From assembly GCA_002162795.1 (NCBI GenBank), contig MAAY01000042.1, positions 1 to 64,000 of the forward strand: DNA of 64,000 bases, written 5' to 3'. Origin of the DNA: Rhodobacterales bacterium 56_14_T64 (GTDB lineage Bacteria; Pseudomonadota; Alphaproteobacteria; Rhodobacterales; Rhodobacteraceae). Numbering within the stretch: position 1 is the first letter of the stretch; each line of letters opens with the position of its first letter. The translations under genes and the position numbers were made by a program. This document shows, piece after piece, positions 27,738 through 37,769 of this stretch. The notes below the pieces were generated by a model, which saw only the letters and a program-made list of their open reading frames with translations, ran no database searches and was not told where the DNA came from.

Positions 27738-28712
27738 TTAGCCGCGCCCGTGTGGAGTCAGCCAATCCAATATTGGATTGGTCGGGATGATCCGAGACGG
27801 ATTGATGCTGTCGTGACTGTAGTGATAATGGCGCACGATATGCTGCATACCCACTGTGTCGGCGACACCAGGCCATTGATATAGCTCGCGGACATAGGCC
27901 CATAGGTTCGGGTAGTCGATCAGCCGTTTGCGGTTACATTTGAAATGCAGGTGATAGACGGAATCGAACCGGGCCAAGGTGGTGAACAGTCGCCAGTCTG
28001 CCTCGGTCACTTTGTCGCCCAGCAGGTACCGATGCTGGGACAGCAGATCCTCTAGCCAGTCCAGCGTGGTAAAAAGTGGCTCTATTGCGGCGTCATAGGC
28101 CTCTTGCGAGGTCGCAAAGCCGCATTTGTAGACACCGTTGTTCAGGGTGTCGTAGATGCGCGCATTGATTGCCTCGATGGGCTCACGCAGATCTTGCGGC
28201 CAGTAGTCATCTGTATTGCCGGTCAGATCGTTGAAGACGGAGTTCATCATGCGGATGATTTCGGAGCTTTCGTTCGACACGATGGTGTTTCGCTGTTTGT
28301 CCCATAGAATCGGCACGGTGACGCGACCGGTGAAATCTGGCACAGCCCGAGTGTAGATCTGATGCGCGTGGGTCAGACCAAACAGCGTGTCGCGGGTGGC
28401 ACCGTGTTCATCGGCTTCAAAGGTCCAGCCCTCGTCCAGCATATCGGGATGTACGACGGAAACACTGATGTGATCCTGCAGCGATTTGAGCTGGCGAAAG
28501 ATCAGGGTGCGGTGGGCCCAGGGGCAGGCCAGCGAGACATAGAGATGGTAACGACCACTTTCCGCCTTGAACCCGTCACCGCCCGAGATACCCGCACTGC
28601 CGTCTGCGGTGACCCAATTGCGAAACTTGGCCTCAGCGCGTTTGAAGGCTCCACCGGTGGCACCCGTATCATACCATCGGTCGTGCCACTTTCCGTCGAT
28701 CAACAGGCCCAT
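27738..28712 (-). CDS. Glutathione S-transferase family / glutathionyl-hydroquinone reductase
   Basis: YHLYVSLACPWAHRTLIFRQLKSLQDHISVSVVHPDM. Confidence 0.92.
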   Translation of the reverse strand: MGLLIDGKWHDRWYDTGATGGAFKRAEAKFRNWVTADGSAGISGGDGFKAESGRYHLYVSLACPWAHRTLIFRQLKSLQDHISVSVVHPDMLDEGWTFEADEHGATRDTLFGLTHAHQIYTRAVPDFTGRVTVPILWDKQRNTIVSNESSEIIRMMNSVFNDLTGNTDDYWPQDLREPIEAINARIYDTLNNGVYKCGFATSQEAYDAAIEPLFTTLDWLEDLLSQHRYLLGDKVTEADWRLFTTLARFDSVYHLHFKCNRKRLIDYPNLWAYVRELYQWPGVADTVGMQHIVRHYHYSHDSINPSRIIPTNPILDWLTPHGRG

Positions 28713-28932
28713 GCTGCCGCTCCTAATTGTTTTCTATGGCCAAGGTAGTGCGAAAGTGTTGGCGAGCCTATTGGCGGCTGCGCGCATTGGCTATGCGCCG
28801 GTGCACAGGCGCTGTTGTGTCGCGGCCCCTGGCATCAAATCCACGGTTTGGAAAGGATATTTTATAAAAACTTCACTTGATTTTATTCCTTTTCATGGCA
28901 CTTTCGGACTCAACACAGCAAAGGTTAGCCAG

Positions 28933-29289
28933 ATGTCGACATACCTGCCCAAAGAAGTTCAAGATGGATTGGATGCCGCCCGTTTGGTCGGGTTGAGAAA
29001 GTCGAGCCGTCTGCGGGTGCGCGTTGGTGACGAGGTGTTTCGCGTGCTGCGCATGTGGAAGGACGGATTTACCGTCGAAGAAGAAATCACCCCAAAGCTG
29101 CGCGGTTTGATTGATCTTTATGATGGCTCAATTCACCTGTATCAGTGTCTGATTGTGGCCGCCGAGGCCGAGGGTGGCGAGATGCGTTATGACTTTAAGC
29201 GTTCCACCGCAGCCGCTGACAAAGCCCCGTTGGATTTCTACCGCGCACCGGATGCGCCGGTGGCGTTATTGGGGCATGACGCCGGTTAA
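28933..29289 (+). CDS. Conserved hypothetical protein
   Basis: MSTYLPKEVQDGLDAARLVGLRKSSRLRVRVGDEVFRVLRMWKDGF; followed by a terminator. Confidence 0.7.
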   Translation: MSTYLPKEVQDGLDAARLVGLRKSSRLRVRVGDEVFRVLRMWKDGFTVEEEITPKLRGLIDLYDGSIHLYQCLIVAAEAEGGEMRYDFKRSTAAADKAPLDFYRAPDAPVALLGHDAG

Positions 29290-29312
29290 GGTAACTGTAA
29301 TTTGTATGTAAG

Positions 29313-29337
29313 AAAGGCCCCGAAATCGGGGCCTTTT
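29313..29337 (+). terminator. Rho-independent terminator
   Basis: AAAGGCCCCGAAATCGGGGCCTTTT. Confidence 0.85.
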
Positions 29338-29374
29338 CTATTGGTACTGTGAGAGGGCGATTCGCAGGATTTGC

Positions 29375-30547
29375 TTACTGCAGGTCCGAGAACGCGTGTT
29401 GCATGCGCTCGCAGGCCTCGATCACGCGGCTGCGTTGGGTGGCCAGGTTGAAACGTTGGAACATTTCGCCGCCTGCGCCAAAGCCGGGGCCCTGCGAGAC
29501 GGCGATTTTGGCACCGTCGCGAATGCGGGTGGCAATTTCCTCGTGGCTCATCCCGGTGCCAGAGAAATCGACCCAGGCCAGATAGGTGGCTTGTAATGGC
29601 ATGGATTTCAGGCCGGGGATGGCATTGATGGCCTGATCAAAGATCTGCCGGTTGCCATCAAGATGAGCGATTTGCGCATCGACCCATTCGGCCCCTGCAG
29701 GAGAGTAGGCGGCTGTGATCATATTGATGGCCAGACTGCCGGCACCATAGTCCAGCGTGTTCAGGCGGTGCTTCATCGCGGCGCGCAACGTGTCATCAGG
29801 GATGATCATGTTGCCGGTACGCTGGCCCGCAATATTGAATGTCTTGGAGGATGCGGTCAGGGTGACAGTGCGATCGCGGGCTTCGGGTGCGGCGATATCC
29901 ATCGGCACAAAGATGTTGCCGGGAAAGATCAGATCGTGGTGAATTTCGTCCGAGACAAGGATCAAATCGTTGCGGGTTGCAAAATCAGCGACTTGGCGCA
30001 GCTCGTCAGGTGTCCAGATCCGGCCTGATGGATTCTGAGGCGAACACCAAAGCAGCAGCTTTTCCTTGCCTGTCAGGCGGCTTTGCGCATCGTCCAGATC
30101 CAATACATAGGTGTCGCCTTCGCGCTGGAGCGGGCATTCGGTCAGGGTGCGGCCGGTCTTGGCAACTTTATGGGCAAACTCGTGATAAACCGGAGAGAAG
30201 ATCACCACCCCATCACCTTCATCGCTCCAGACATCCAGCGACAGTGCGATGGCATTGCCCAATCCTTGCGAGGTGAGGATCCAGTCCTGTTCAATCGCCC
30301 AGTTGTGGCGCGTCTGCATCCACCACTGCACGGCAGAGAGATAGTCGGGGTGGTCCCAGGAGTAGCCAAAGACACTGTGATCAGCGGCCTTGCGAATTGC
30401 CTCGATCACACAGGGCGCGGTGGCATAGTCGGAATCAGCCGTCCACATCGCCAGACCATCGTCGGGGGAGACGCCATAGTAGGTCTCCATCTTGTCCCAT
30501 TTCGAGCTGTGGGTGCCGCGGCGGTCGATCAAGTCGTCAAAACTCAT
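29375..30547 (-). CDS. MalY/PatB-type PLP-dependent C-S lyase/aminotransferase
   Basis: DLIDRRGTHSSKWDKMETYYGVSPDDGLAMWTADSDYATAPCVIEAIRKAADH. Confidence 0.9.
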   Translation of the reverse strand: MSFDDLIDRRGTHSSKWDKMETYYGVSPDDGLAMWTADSDYATAPCVIEAIRKAADHSVFGYSWDHPDYLSAVQWWMQTRHNWAIEQDWILTSQGLGNAIALSLDVWSDEGDGVVIFSPVYHEFAHKVAKTGRTLTECPLQREGDTYVLDLDDAQSRLTGKEKLLLWCSPQNPSGRIWTPDELRQVADFATRNDLILVSDEIHHDLIFPGNIFVPMDIAAPEARDRTVTLTASSKTFNIAGQRTGNMIIPDDTLRAAMKHRLNTLDYGAGSLAINMITAAYSPAGAEWVDAQIAHLDGNRQIFDQAINAIPGLKSMPLQATYLAWVDFSGTGMSHEEIATRIRDGAKIAVSQGPGFGAGGEMFQRFNLATQRSRVIEACERMQHAFSDLQ

Positions 30548-30645
30548 CTAGAAATCTCCTGAAATTTGAATGTGAAGCTACTGGGAAACACGGCAGGTGC
30601 AAGGGGGGCGTTGCGGCTGCTGGAGCAATGGCCTAAATCGGGAGC

Positions 30646-31164
30646 ATGAAACGTAATATACTGATCCATCCCGACCCCCGCCTGAAGAAGGTTTGCGCGC
30701 CAGTGAGTGATATCACTGACGAGTTGCGTAAGCTTGCTGATGACATGCTGGAAACCATGTATGATGCGCCGGGCATTGGTCTGGCCGCGCCGCAGCTTGG
30801 TATCACCAACCGGCTGATCGTGTTGGATTGCGTCAAGGAAGAGGGCGAAGTGGCGCGCCCTTTGGTGATGTTCAATCCGGTTGTTGTGGCCTCGTCCGAC
30901 GAGACCAATATGTACGATGAAGGCTGCCTGTCGATCCCCGATCAATACGGTGAGGTGACCCGCCCCAAGGTGGTGGATGTTGAGTGGATGGATCGCGACG
31001 GCAAGGCACAACGTGAGACCTTTGATAATCTGTGGGCGACCTGCGTTCAGCACGAGATAGACCATCTGCAAGGCAAACTGTTCATTGATTATCTGAAACC
31101 GCTGCGACGCCAGATGATCACCCGCAAGATGCAGAAACTGAAACGCGAAATGGCGCGCGGGTGA
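30646..31164 (+). CDS. def: Peptide deformylase (canonical)
   Basis: GIGLAAPQ, EGCLS, QHEIDH all intact. Confidence 0.97.
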   Translation: MKRNILIHPDPRLKKVCAPVSDITDELRKLADDMLETMYDAPGIGLAAPQLGITNRLIVLDCVKEEGEVARPLVMFNPVVVASSDETNMYDEGCLSIPDQYGEVTRPKVVDVEWMDRDGKAQRETFDNLWATCVQHEIDHLQGKLFIDYLKPLRRQMITRKMQKLKREMARG

Positions 31165-31658
31165 GTGTTCGTCCGATCCTGATCTGGCCTGATGCTCGGT
31201 TGTCGCAACGCTGCGAACCGGTTGGGCCCGAGGTTCTGGATGAACTGATCGCGGATATGTTCGACACTATGTACGGCGCGCAAGGTCGGGGGCTGGCAGC
31301 TCCGCAGATTGGCGTGATGAAGCGCCTTTTTGTGATGGATTGCACTTGGAAGGAAGGTGCGAGGTCGCCGATGGTGATGATCAACCCAACCATCATGGCT
31401 GCCGAGCGCCTTCCGGTTCCGGCTGAGGAAGGCTGTTTGTCGATTCCCGGCGTGTTGCTGTCGGTGGAACGTCCCAAGGCGGTGACCGTGCAATGGACCG
31501 CCGCCGAGGGCGACATTCACATGGCAGATTTCGACGGGTTTGAGGCGCGTTGCATTCAGCATGAGTTTGATCATCTGAACGGTACCGTGACATTTGACCA
31601 TCTTTCGGGCGCTGAGCGCGCCAAGGCCGAGGCCGAATTTCTGGAGACACGACAATGA
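31161..31658 (+). CDS. Peptide deformylase paralog 2
   Basis: GRGLAAPQ, EGCLS, QHEFDH; 4-bp overlap with first def. Confidence 0.93.
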   Translation: MSVRPILIWPDARLSQRCEPVGPEVLDELIADMFDTMYGAQGRGLAAPQIGVMKRLFVMDCTWKEGARSPMVMINPTIMAAERLPVPAEEGCLSIPGVLLSVERPKAVTVQWTAAEGDIHMADFDGFEARCIQHEFDHLNGTVTFDHLSGAERAKAEAEFLETRQ

Positions 31659-32152
31659 CTACCCGTACCTGCCTGCCGTGGCCCGACAAGCGCCTGCGGA
31701 CCAAAGCCGAAGACGTGACTGAAATCACCGACGAGATCCGTGAGATCTGGCAGGATATGGTGGATACCATGGAGGCTATGCCTGGTGTTGGGCTGGGCGC
31801 GCCGCAGATTGGTGTGATGCTGCGGCTTGCGGTTGTTGATGGATCACGTGAGCGGGGCCGCGCAGTGAAGATGGCCAACCCCGAAGTTCTGCATGCCTCG
31901 ATCGAGTTGCGCGAACATTATGAGGCCAGTCCGAACTTGCCGGGGGTCTCGGCTACGGTCAAACGGCCGCGGGCGGTGACAGTGCGGTTCATGAACGAAG
32001 CGGGGCAGATTGATCGGCGCGATTTTGTTGGGGTTGAAGCCACCAGCGTGCAGCACCAGATCGATCATTTGAACGGTCGGATGTATTTTGATCGTTTGAG
32101 CAAGGTTAAGCGCGACATGTTGTTGCGGAAGGCCAAGAAGCTAGGCGGCTGA
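31655..32152 (+). CDS. Peptide deformylase-like paralog 3, predicted inactive
   Basis: GVGLGAPQ; EGCLS replaced by EASPN; QHEIDH replaced by QHQIDH. Confidence 0.9.
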   Translation: MTTRTCLPWPDKRLRTKAEDVTEITDEIREIWQDMVDTMEAMPGVGLGAPQIGVMLRLAVVDGSRERGRAVKMANPEVLHASIELREHYEASPNLPGVSATVKRPRAVTVRFMNEAGQIDRRDFVGVEATSVQHQIDHLNGRMYFDRLSKVKRDMLLRKAKKLGG

Positions 32153-32165
32153 TTGCCAGCCAGGC

Positions 32166-32192
32166 ATGGTGCGTGCCAGCACGCACCCTACA
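32166..32192. repeat. Dispersed palindromic repeat copy 3
   Basis: ATGGTGCGTGCCAGCACGCACCCTACA. Confidence 0.75.
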
Positions 32193-32206
32193 CAGGAAGC
32201 AGAGCA

Positions 32207-33112
32207 ATGCGCGTGATATTTATGGGAACGCCTGAGTTCTCGGTTCCAGTCCTTGAAGCGCTGGTTGAGGCTGGGCACGAAATTGCTGCGGTCTATTGTC
32301 AGCCACCACGTCCGGCGGGACGAGGTAAGAAGGACCGACCGACTCCGGTTCATGCCCGCGCCGTTGAGTTGGGATTGGACGTGCGTCATCCTGTGTCGCT
32401 GAAGACACCCGAGGCGCAAGGCGAGTTTGCTGCGCTGGACGCGGATATTGCGGTGGTGGTGGCCTACGGGTTGATCCTGCCACAGGTTATTCTGGATGCA
32501 CCCGCCAAGGGGTGTTTGAACATCCACGCCAGCCTGTTGCCGCGTTGGCGTGGTGCTGCACCGATCCACCGCGCGATCATGGCTGGGGATGATGAGACCG
32601 GCATTTGCATCATGCAGATGGAGGCCGGGCTGGACACTGGTCCGGTGCTGTTGCGGGAAGGCACGGCCATTGGTGACGAGGAAACCACCGCGCAACTGCA
32701 TGACCGGTTGTCAGAGATGGGGGCGTCGTTGATCGTGACCGCTTTGCGCCATCTGGATGGGCTCTCGCCTGATGTGCAGCCTGACGATGGCGTCACCTAT
32801 GCCAGCAAGATCGACAAGGCTGAGGCGCGCATTGACTGGAACCGCACTGCGGTTGAGGTGGATCGGCAAATCCGCGGGTTGTCGCCATTTCCGGGGGCCT
32901 GGAGCGAGTTGGGCGGGCAGCGTGTCAAAGTGCTGGCCTCGCGTTTGGCTGAAGGGCAGGGAAACGCCGGTGAAGTGTTGGATGAAAAGCTCACCATTGC
33001 CTGTGGTTCAGGGGCTGTTGAACTGCTGCGCTTGCAACGGGCGGGTAAGGGCGCGCAGGATCGCGAAGTATTCTTGCGTGGCTTTGCGGTGAAGCCGGGC
33101 GATAGTTTCTGA
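32207..33112 (+). CDS. fmt: Methionyl-tRNA formyltransferase
   Basis: [41 protein letters not shown]. Confidence 0.97.
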   Translation: MRVIFMGTPEFSVPVLEALVEAGHEIAAVYCQPPRPAGRGKKDRPTPVHARAVELGLDVRHPVSLKTPEAQGEFAALDADIAVVVAYGLILPQVILDAPAKGCLNIHASLLPRWRGAAPIHRAIMAGDDETGICIMQMEAGLDTGPVLLREGTAIGDEETTAQLHDRLSEMGASLIVTALRHLDGLSPDVQPDDGVTYASKIDKAEARIDWNRTAVEVDRQIRGLSPFPGAWSELGGQRVKVLASRLAEGQGNAGEVLDEKLTIACGSGAVELLRLQRAGKGAQDREVFLRGFAVKPGDSF

Positions 33113-33125
33113 GCGGAGAGCCAAT

Positions 33126-33362
33126 ATGCTGCTGACTTTGATGGGCACCGTGGTGATTGCAGGGATTGTTGGCTATGGCGCTGAGCGATCGGGCTTTACC
33201 GCCAATGGTTATTTGCCGTCGATCATCATTTGTGTCGGTGGGGCATTTTTGTTCTATTTTGTACGGCTGATGTTTGACGTCGGGTTTCATGCGGCAGGGT
33301 GGAATGCCATTGTGTCGTCAATCGGGGCGCTGATTATTGTGCCCTTTCACTGGAAGAGGTGA
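33126..33362 (+). CDS. Small membrane protein, GlsB/YeaQ/YmgE-like
   Basis: MLLTLMGTVVIAGIVGYGAERSGFTANGYLPSIIICVGGAFLFYFV. Confidence 0.6.
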   Translation: MLLTLMGTVVIAGIVGYGAERSGFTANGYLPSIIICVGGAFLFYFVRLMFDVGFHAAGWNAIVSSIGALIIVPFHWKR

Positions 33363-33367
33363 CTGGG

Positions 33368-33604
33368 ATGCCAATTATTGCGCTGATTATTATTGGAGCG
33401 GCGGCTGGATTTCTGGCGACGCGGCTGATGCGGATTGACGCAAATATAGTGACCACCGTGGTGATCGGCATGGCCGGAGCGCTGATTGGCGGTCTGGTTC
33501 TGCGGTTTTTGTTGACGGTGATGGGGATGTTGGCCGGGTTTGTTGGGGCAGTGTTGGGAGCCTTGTTGTTGATCTGGCTGTGGCAGAACTATTTCCAGAA
33601 ATAG
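33368..33604 (+). CDS. GlsB/YeaQ/YmgE family membrane protein
   Basis: MPIIALIIIGAAAGFLATRLMRIDANIVTTVVIGMAGALIGGLVLR. Confidence 0.7.
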   Translation: MPIIALIIIGAAAGFLATRLMRIDANIVTTVVIGMAGALIGGLVLRFLLTVMGMLAGFVGAVLGALLLIWLWQNYFQK

Positions 33605-33649
33605 CTTAGGGCGCGCCCGACCTTTCGGTCGTGCAGTGAGGCGAAAAAC

Positions 33650-34291
33650 TCAACTGCGCGGTGGGCGGCTTTTGTAGACCGGCAGATGCCAACCAAACAG
33701 GATCGAGCCTGCCCGGAGCGACCAACAGACAATTGCGCAGGCGATCAAGCCGGTTAGCTCGTGCAGGCCGAGATCTTCGGTAATGCCAATTGAGTCGATA
33801 GCGACAGCCGTGAAGGCTCCGGCCATGGCGCAGGTGATATAAAGCTCGCCCTGTTTGAGCACCAAAGGAACCTCGTTACAGACCACATCGCGCATCAATC
33901 CGCCGAGCGATCCGGTGGCCATGCCCATCAGGACCACGATGACCGGTGATTTATCCAGTTCCAGTGCAGCGCCGGTGCCAGCAGACACTGCGACGGCGAG
34001 GGCAAAACTGTCCAGCCAGACCAGCCATTTTTGTCGGCTTTCCACTCGGTGCGCGGTGAAGAAGACCAGCACTGCGGCAGCTGAGGCGAGCAGGATATAA
34101 GTGGGCTCACCCACCCAGAACACGGGATGCCGGTCGAGCAACAGATCGCGGATCGTGCCGCCGCCGACGGCCGTTAGGCAGGCGACAAAGGCAAAGCCGA
34201 CGATATCCAACTGGGCGCGGCTGGCGACCAAAGCGCCGGTCAGCGCAAAGACGAGAACCGAGGCATAGTCTAGTAAAGTCAAAAAGCTCAT
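33650..34291 (-). CDS. Trimeric intracellular cation channel (UPF0126/YicG) family protein
   Basis: LDYASVLVFALTGALVASRAQLDIVGFAFVACLTAVGGGTIRDLLLDRHPVFW. Confidence 0.92.
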   Translation of the reverse strand: MSFLTLLDYASVLVFALTGALVASRAQLDIVGFAFVACLTAVGGGTIRDLLLDRHPVFWVGEPTYILLASAAAVLVFFTAHRVESRQKWLVWLDSFALAVAVSAGTGAALELDKSPVIVVLMGMATGSLGGLMRDVVCNEVPLVLKQGELYITCAMAGAFTAVAIDSIGITEDLGLHELTGLIACAIVCWSLRAGSILFGWHLPVYKSRPPRS

Positions 34292-34320
34292 CAGGTGATC
34301 CTATCAGAGCTTTGCAGAGG

Positions 34321-34791
34321 TCACGACTTGGATTTTTTGGGCTTGAATGGTGCCATGCCTGCGCGGGCCAGTTCATCGGCGCGTTCGTTCTCTTCGTGGC
34401 CGGCGTGACCTTTGATCCATTTCCAGGTCACATTGTGGCGGCTCTGGGCCTCGTCAATGCGTTGCCATAGATCGACGTTCTTGACCGGTTTTCTGGCGGA
34501 GGTTTTCCAGCCGTTTTTCTTCCAGCCAAAAATCCACTGGGTGACACCGTTTTTCACATAGGCCGAATCGGTCACCACGGTCAGGGTTGAGGGGCGACTG
34601 AGGCTTTCCAGCGCATTGATTGCGGCCAGCAGCTCCATCCGGTTGTTGGTGGTATCCGGCTCGCCGCCTTTCAGCTCGCGCTCTTTGGCAATTTTGCCAT
34701 CTTCATCAATGGCGCGCAGCAGCACGCCCCAGCCACCGGGGCCGGGATTACCGGAGCAGGCTCCGTCGGTATATGCGTATAGGTCAGACAT
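34321..34791 (-). CDS. rnhA: Ribonuclease HI
   Basis: [48 protein letters not shown]. Confidence 0.97.
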   Translation of the reverse strand: MSDLYAYTDGACSGNPGPGGWGVLLRAIDEDGKIAKERELKGGEPDTTNNRMELLAAINALESLSRPSTLTVVTDSAYVKNGVTQWIFGWKKNGWKTSARKPVKNVDLWQRIDEAQSRHNVTWKWIKGHAGHEENERADELARAGMAPFKPKKSKS

Positions 34792-35383
34792 GCGCGGTCA
34801 TTACTACGAAGGTATCGTCACTGCCAGCCAATCCTTTGCCATTTCCGATCCTTGAACGGGATACGGTGAAATCAGCGTCTGTCAGCAGGCTGCGCAACTC
34901 GTCTTCGCCGTAATAGGCATAGAGACGCCCCAGTTTGTCGCGGTGTTCGCCGGTGCCTATTTTTAGTCCGATGCTGAAACAGCCGCCGGCGCGCAAAGCA
35001 CGGTGAATCCGTTTTAAGTGGTTGGGAAAATCGGCGCGGGGGGCATGCAACAGGCTGAAGTTGGCCCAGATGCCGTCATAGAGGTTTTCAACGGTTAAAT
35101 CCTCAAAGGTGGCGACCTTGGCGTTCAGGCCGTGGTTGGCCTTGGCGAGGGCGACCATTTCTGGGGAGGCGTCGGTTGCTTCGACAACAAGGCCATGGTC
35201 GCGCAGCCGGGCAGCCCATTGACCTGGGCCGCATCCGAGATCCAGAACCAGGCCCCCCTTGGGGACTGCAGCAAAGAAGGCGTTCAGGTCGTCCTCTTGG
35301 TTCGAGTCTTTGGTTTTGGCGAAATCGCGGGCGTAGGTTTCGGCTGCTTCGGCGTAGACCCGCATGGTTTCTGGGTCAGTCAT
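34784..35383 (-). CDS. Class I SAM-dependent methyltransferase
   Basis: [35 protein letters not shown]. Confidence 0.9.
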   Translation of the reverse strand: MTDPETMRVYAEAAETYARDFAKTKDSNQEDDLNAFFAAVPKGGLVLDLGCGPGQWAARLRDHGLVVEATDASPEMVALAKANHGLNAKVATFEDLTVENLYDGIWANFSLLHAPRADFPNHLKRIHRALRAGGCFSIGLKIGTGEHRDKLGRLYAYYGEDELRSLLTDADFTVSRSRIGNGKGLAGSDDTFVVMTAHV

Positions 35384-35406
35384 GGTCGCTCCAATCAGAA
35401 AAGGGT

Positions 35407-36019
35407 TAGGTGCGATCCATGGCCAGGCGTGCGGCAAGACCGGCAAAAATGGCGGCAAAGCTGCGGTTTAACCAGGTAAGTACGCGTTCTGACCCAAGAA
35501 ATAGTCACGCGCGGTGGCGGCAAACAGGCCATAGAGTACGAAAATCACAAATGTGAGCGCCATGAAGACAGAGCCCAGCAGGGCCATTTCAAATGTGGCG
35601 GAACTGGCGTTGCCACTGAGGAACGGCGGCAGCAGGGCTAGGAAGAAGATCGACAATTTCGGGTTCAAAATGTTGATCAGGGCACCGCGCTGGGCAATTT
35701 TGAGGCCAGACTGCGTGGTGCGTTGTGACGTGATGGCCAAGGCCCCACCGGATTTCATAGCCTGCCATGCGAGGTAGAGCAGGTAGAGCACGCCGGCGAT
35801 TTTGACGATTTGGAACAACATGGCTGAGCTGTGCAGGACAGCTGCAAGGCCGAGCGTTGCGGCAGCAAGATGTGGCAGGATGCCAAAGGTGCAACCCAGT
35901 GCTGCCCAAAATGCCGCCTGACGACCTTGACCCAACCCAAGGGCCAGCGTGTAGATCACACCGGTTCCGGGGGCGAGGACAACAACAAACGCGGTGAGCA
36001 GGAAATGCAGGGAAATCAT
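35407..36019 (-). pseudogene. LysE-family translocator with apparent 1-nt frameshift (frame 1 ends at 35468)
   Basis: MISLHFLLTAFVVVLAPGTGVIYTLALGLGQGRQAAFWAALG...; LysE-like C-terminus SERVLTWLNRSFAAIFAGLAARLAMDRT* readable only after adding 1 nt at 35493-35495. Confidence 0.75.
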
Positions 36020-36108
36020 CAAATGGCTCCGGGTGGGTGTAATGCCCTCAAGGCCTAGCATGGCTTTGAGGCGCTGTCACAACCTTCGGAGTGCCGTGTC
36101 GGCCTGGG

Positions 36109-37059
36109 CTAGGCCGGTTGACGTAACACGCGGGGGACTTTGAACTCGATGTTTTCGACGGCGGTTTCCACCACTTCGACAGTTACATCATAGCGGCAGC
36201 GGAAGGCGTCGATCACCTCGTTTACCAGAAGTTCCGGGGCTGATGCGCCGGCGGTTACGGCGACGCTGCGGATGCCGTCAAGCGCGCGCCAGTCGATATT
36301 GGTGGCACGTTGCACCAGTTGCGCGTATTTGCAGCCGGCCTTGGCGCCAACTTCGACCAAGCGGCGCGAGTTTGAGGAGTTGGGCGCTCCAACCACCAGC
36401 AGAGCGTCGCTCTTGGGCGCTACGGATTTCACCGCGTCTTGGCGGTTGGTGGTGGCGTAGCAGATGTCTTCTTTGTGGGGGCCGATGATGGCCGGGAAGC
36501 GGGTGTTCAGCGCGGCGACGATGTCTTTGGTATCGTCAACCGACAGGGTGGTCTGGGTGACAAAAGCCAGTTGCGCAGGATCGCGCACGTCCACAGTGGC
36601 GACATCTTCGACTGTTTCCACCAGTATGACTTCACCATCGGGAAGTTGGCCCATGGTGCCGACGGTTTCGGGGTGGCCCTTGTGGCCGATCATGATCATC
36701 TGCAAACCGGCATCCGCGTGGCGCTGGGCCTCGATATGCACCTTGGACACCAGCGGGCAGGTGGCATCCACATAGACCATATTGCGCAGGGCTGCGGCGG
36801 CGGGGACTGATTTTGGCACACCGTGGGCCGAAAAGATCACCGGGCGATCATCTGGGCAGTCTTCCAGTTCCTCGACAAAGACCGCACCTTTGTCGCGCAG
36901 CCCATCGACGACAAATTTGTTGTGTACGATTTCGTGGCGCACATAGACAGGCGCGCCCCATTTTTCGAGCGCCATTTCGACGATCTTGATGGCGCGGTCG
37001 ACACCAGCGCAAAAGCCGCGCGGGGCAGCTAGGTATAATGTGAGGGCTGGCTTGGTCAT
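36109..37059 (-). CDS. ispH: 4-hydroxy-3-methylbut-2-enyl diphosphate reductase
   Basis: [58 protein letters not shown]. Confidence 0.98.
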   Translation of the reverse strand: MTKPALTLYLAAPRGFCAGVDRAIKIVEMALEKWGAPVYVRHEIVHNKFVVDGLRDKGAVFVEELEDCPDDRPVIFSAHGVPKSVPAAAALRNMVYVDATCPLVSKVHIEAQRHADAGLQMIMIGHKGHPETVGTMGQLPDGEVILVETVEDVATVDVRDPAQLAFVTQTTLSVDDTKDIVAALNTRFPAIIGPHKEDICYATTNRQDAVKSVAPKSDALLVVGAPNSSNSRRLVEVGAKAGCKYAQLVQRATNIDWRALDGIRSVAVTAGASAPELLVNEVIDAFRCRYDVTVEVVETAVENIEFKVPRVLRQPA

Positions 37060-37195
37060 CGGTGTCTCCTTGCTGGGCAGAGGTAAGGCTTTCACCGCCT
37101 TAGGTCCATAGGGGGGAATGTCACGGCGATGTGATTGGAGGCTCCAGTGGGGGAAGGCCGCAGAAAAGGGTGATGCTAAGAGTGAAGGATCGGCA

Positions 37196-37657
37196 ATGAA
37201 GTTTCTATTGGGTGGAACCACGTTGAGTGTTGCTGTGGTGGGTGCGTTTCTGTGGAGTCAGAACGCCGCGGTCAATGCTGCTGGGTTGCTTCCGTATAAG
37301 GACGATGCGGCTGTGGCGCGTGGAACGGTCGTGTATCAGGACAATTGCGCCAGCTGTCATGGGGATCAGTTGCAGGGTCAGGCAAATTGGCGCGAACGTG
37401 ACAGCGATGGGTATCTACCCGCACCGCCGCATAACGCAAATGGCCACACATGGCACCACCGCGATGCGCAACTGCTGGCGATCACTCAGAAGGGGACCGC
37501 AGCCCTGGTGGGCAATGGCTATCGCAGTCGGATGCAGGGGTATGAAGATGTGTTGAGCCAACAGGACATGCTGTCGGTTCTGGCCTATATCAAAAGCACC
37601 TGGTCGCCCGAGATCATCGCGCGTCACAATCAGATTAACGGGCAAGCAGAAGAGTGA
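37196..37657 (+). CDS. Cytochrome c family protein (exported)
   Basis: [13 protein letters not shown] heme-binding CXXCH; N-terminal hydrophobic signal. Confidence 0.88.
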   Translation: MKFLLGGTTLSVAVVGAFLWSQNAAVNAAGLLPYKDDAAVARGTVVYQDNCASCHGDQLQGQANWRERDSDGYLPAPPHNANGHTWHHRDAQLLAITQKGTAALVGNGYRSRMQGYEDVLSQQDMLSVLAYIKSTWSPEIIARHNQINGQAEE

Positions 37658-37704
37658 CATTTCAGAAATTCTAAAAAGACACTGCGGCTGCGGTGTTGGC
37701 AGAC

Positions 37705-37739
37705 AAAAAACGGGCGCCGGATTTTCATCCGGCGCCCGT
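37705..37739 (-). terminator. Rho-independent terminator for NYN gene
   Basis: Minus strand ACGGGCGCCGGAT-GAAA-ATCCGGCGCCCGTTTTTT; 13-bp arms. Confidence 0.85.
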
Positions 37740-37769
37740 CTGATGTTCGCTCAGGTCGATTGACCCGAA

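Noticed and set aside
33618-33631. CGACC-TTTC-GGTCG hairpin after the YeaQ-like gene
   Set aside because: Five-bp stem without T-tract; too weak to call a terminator.
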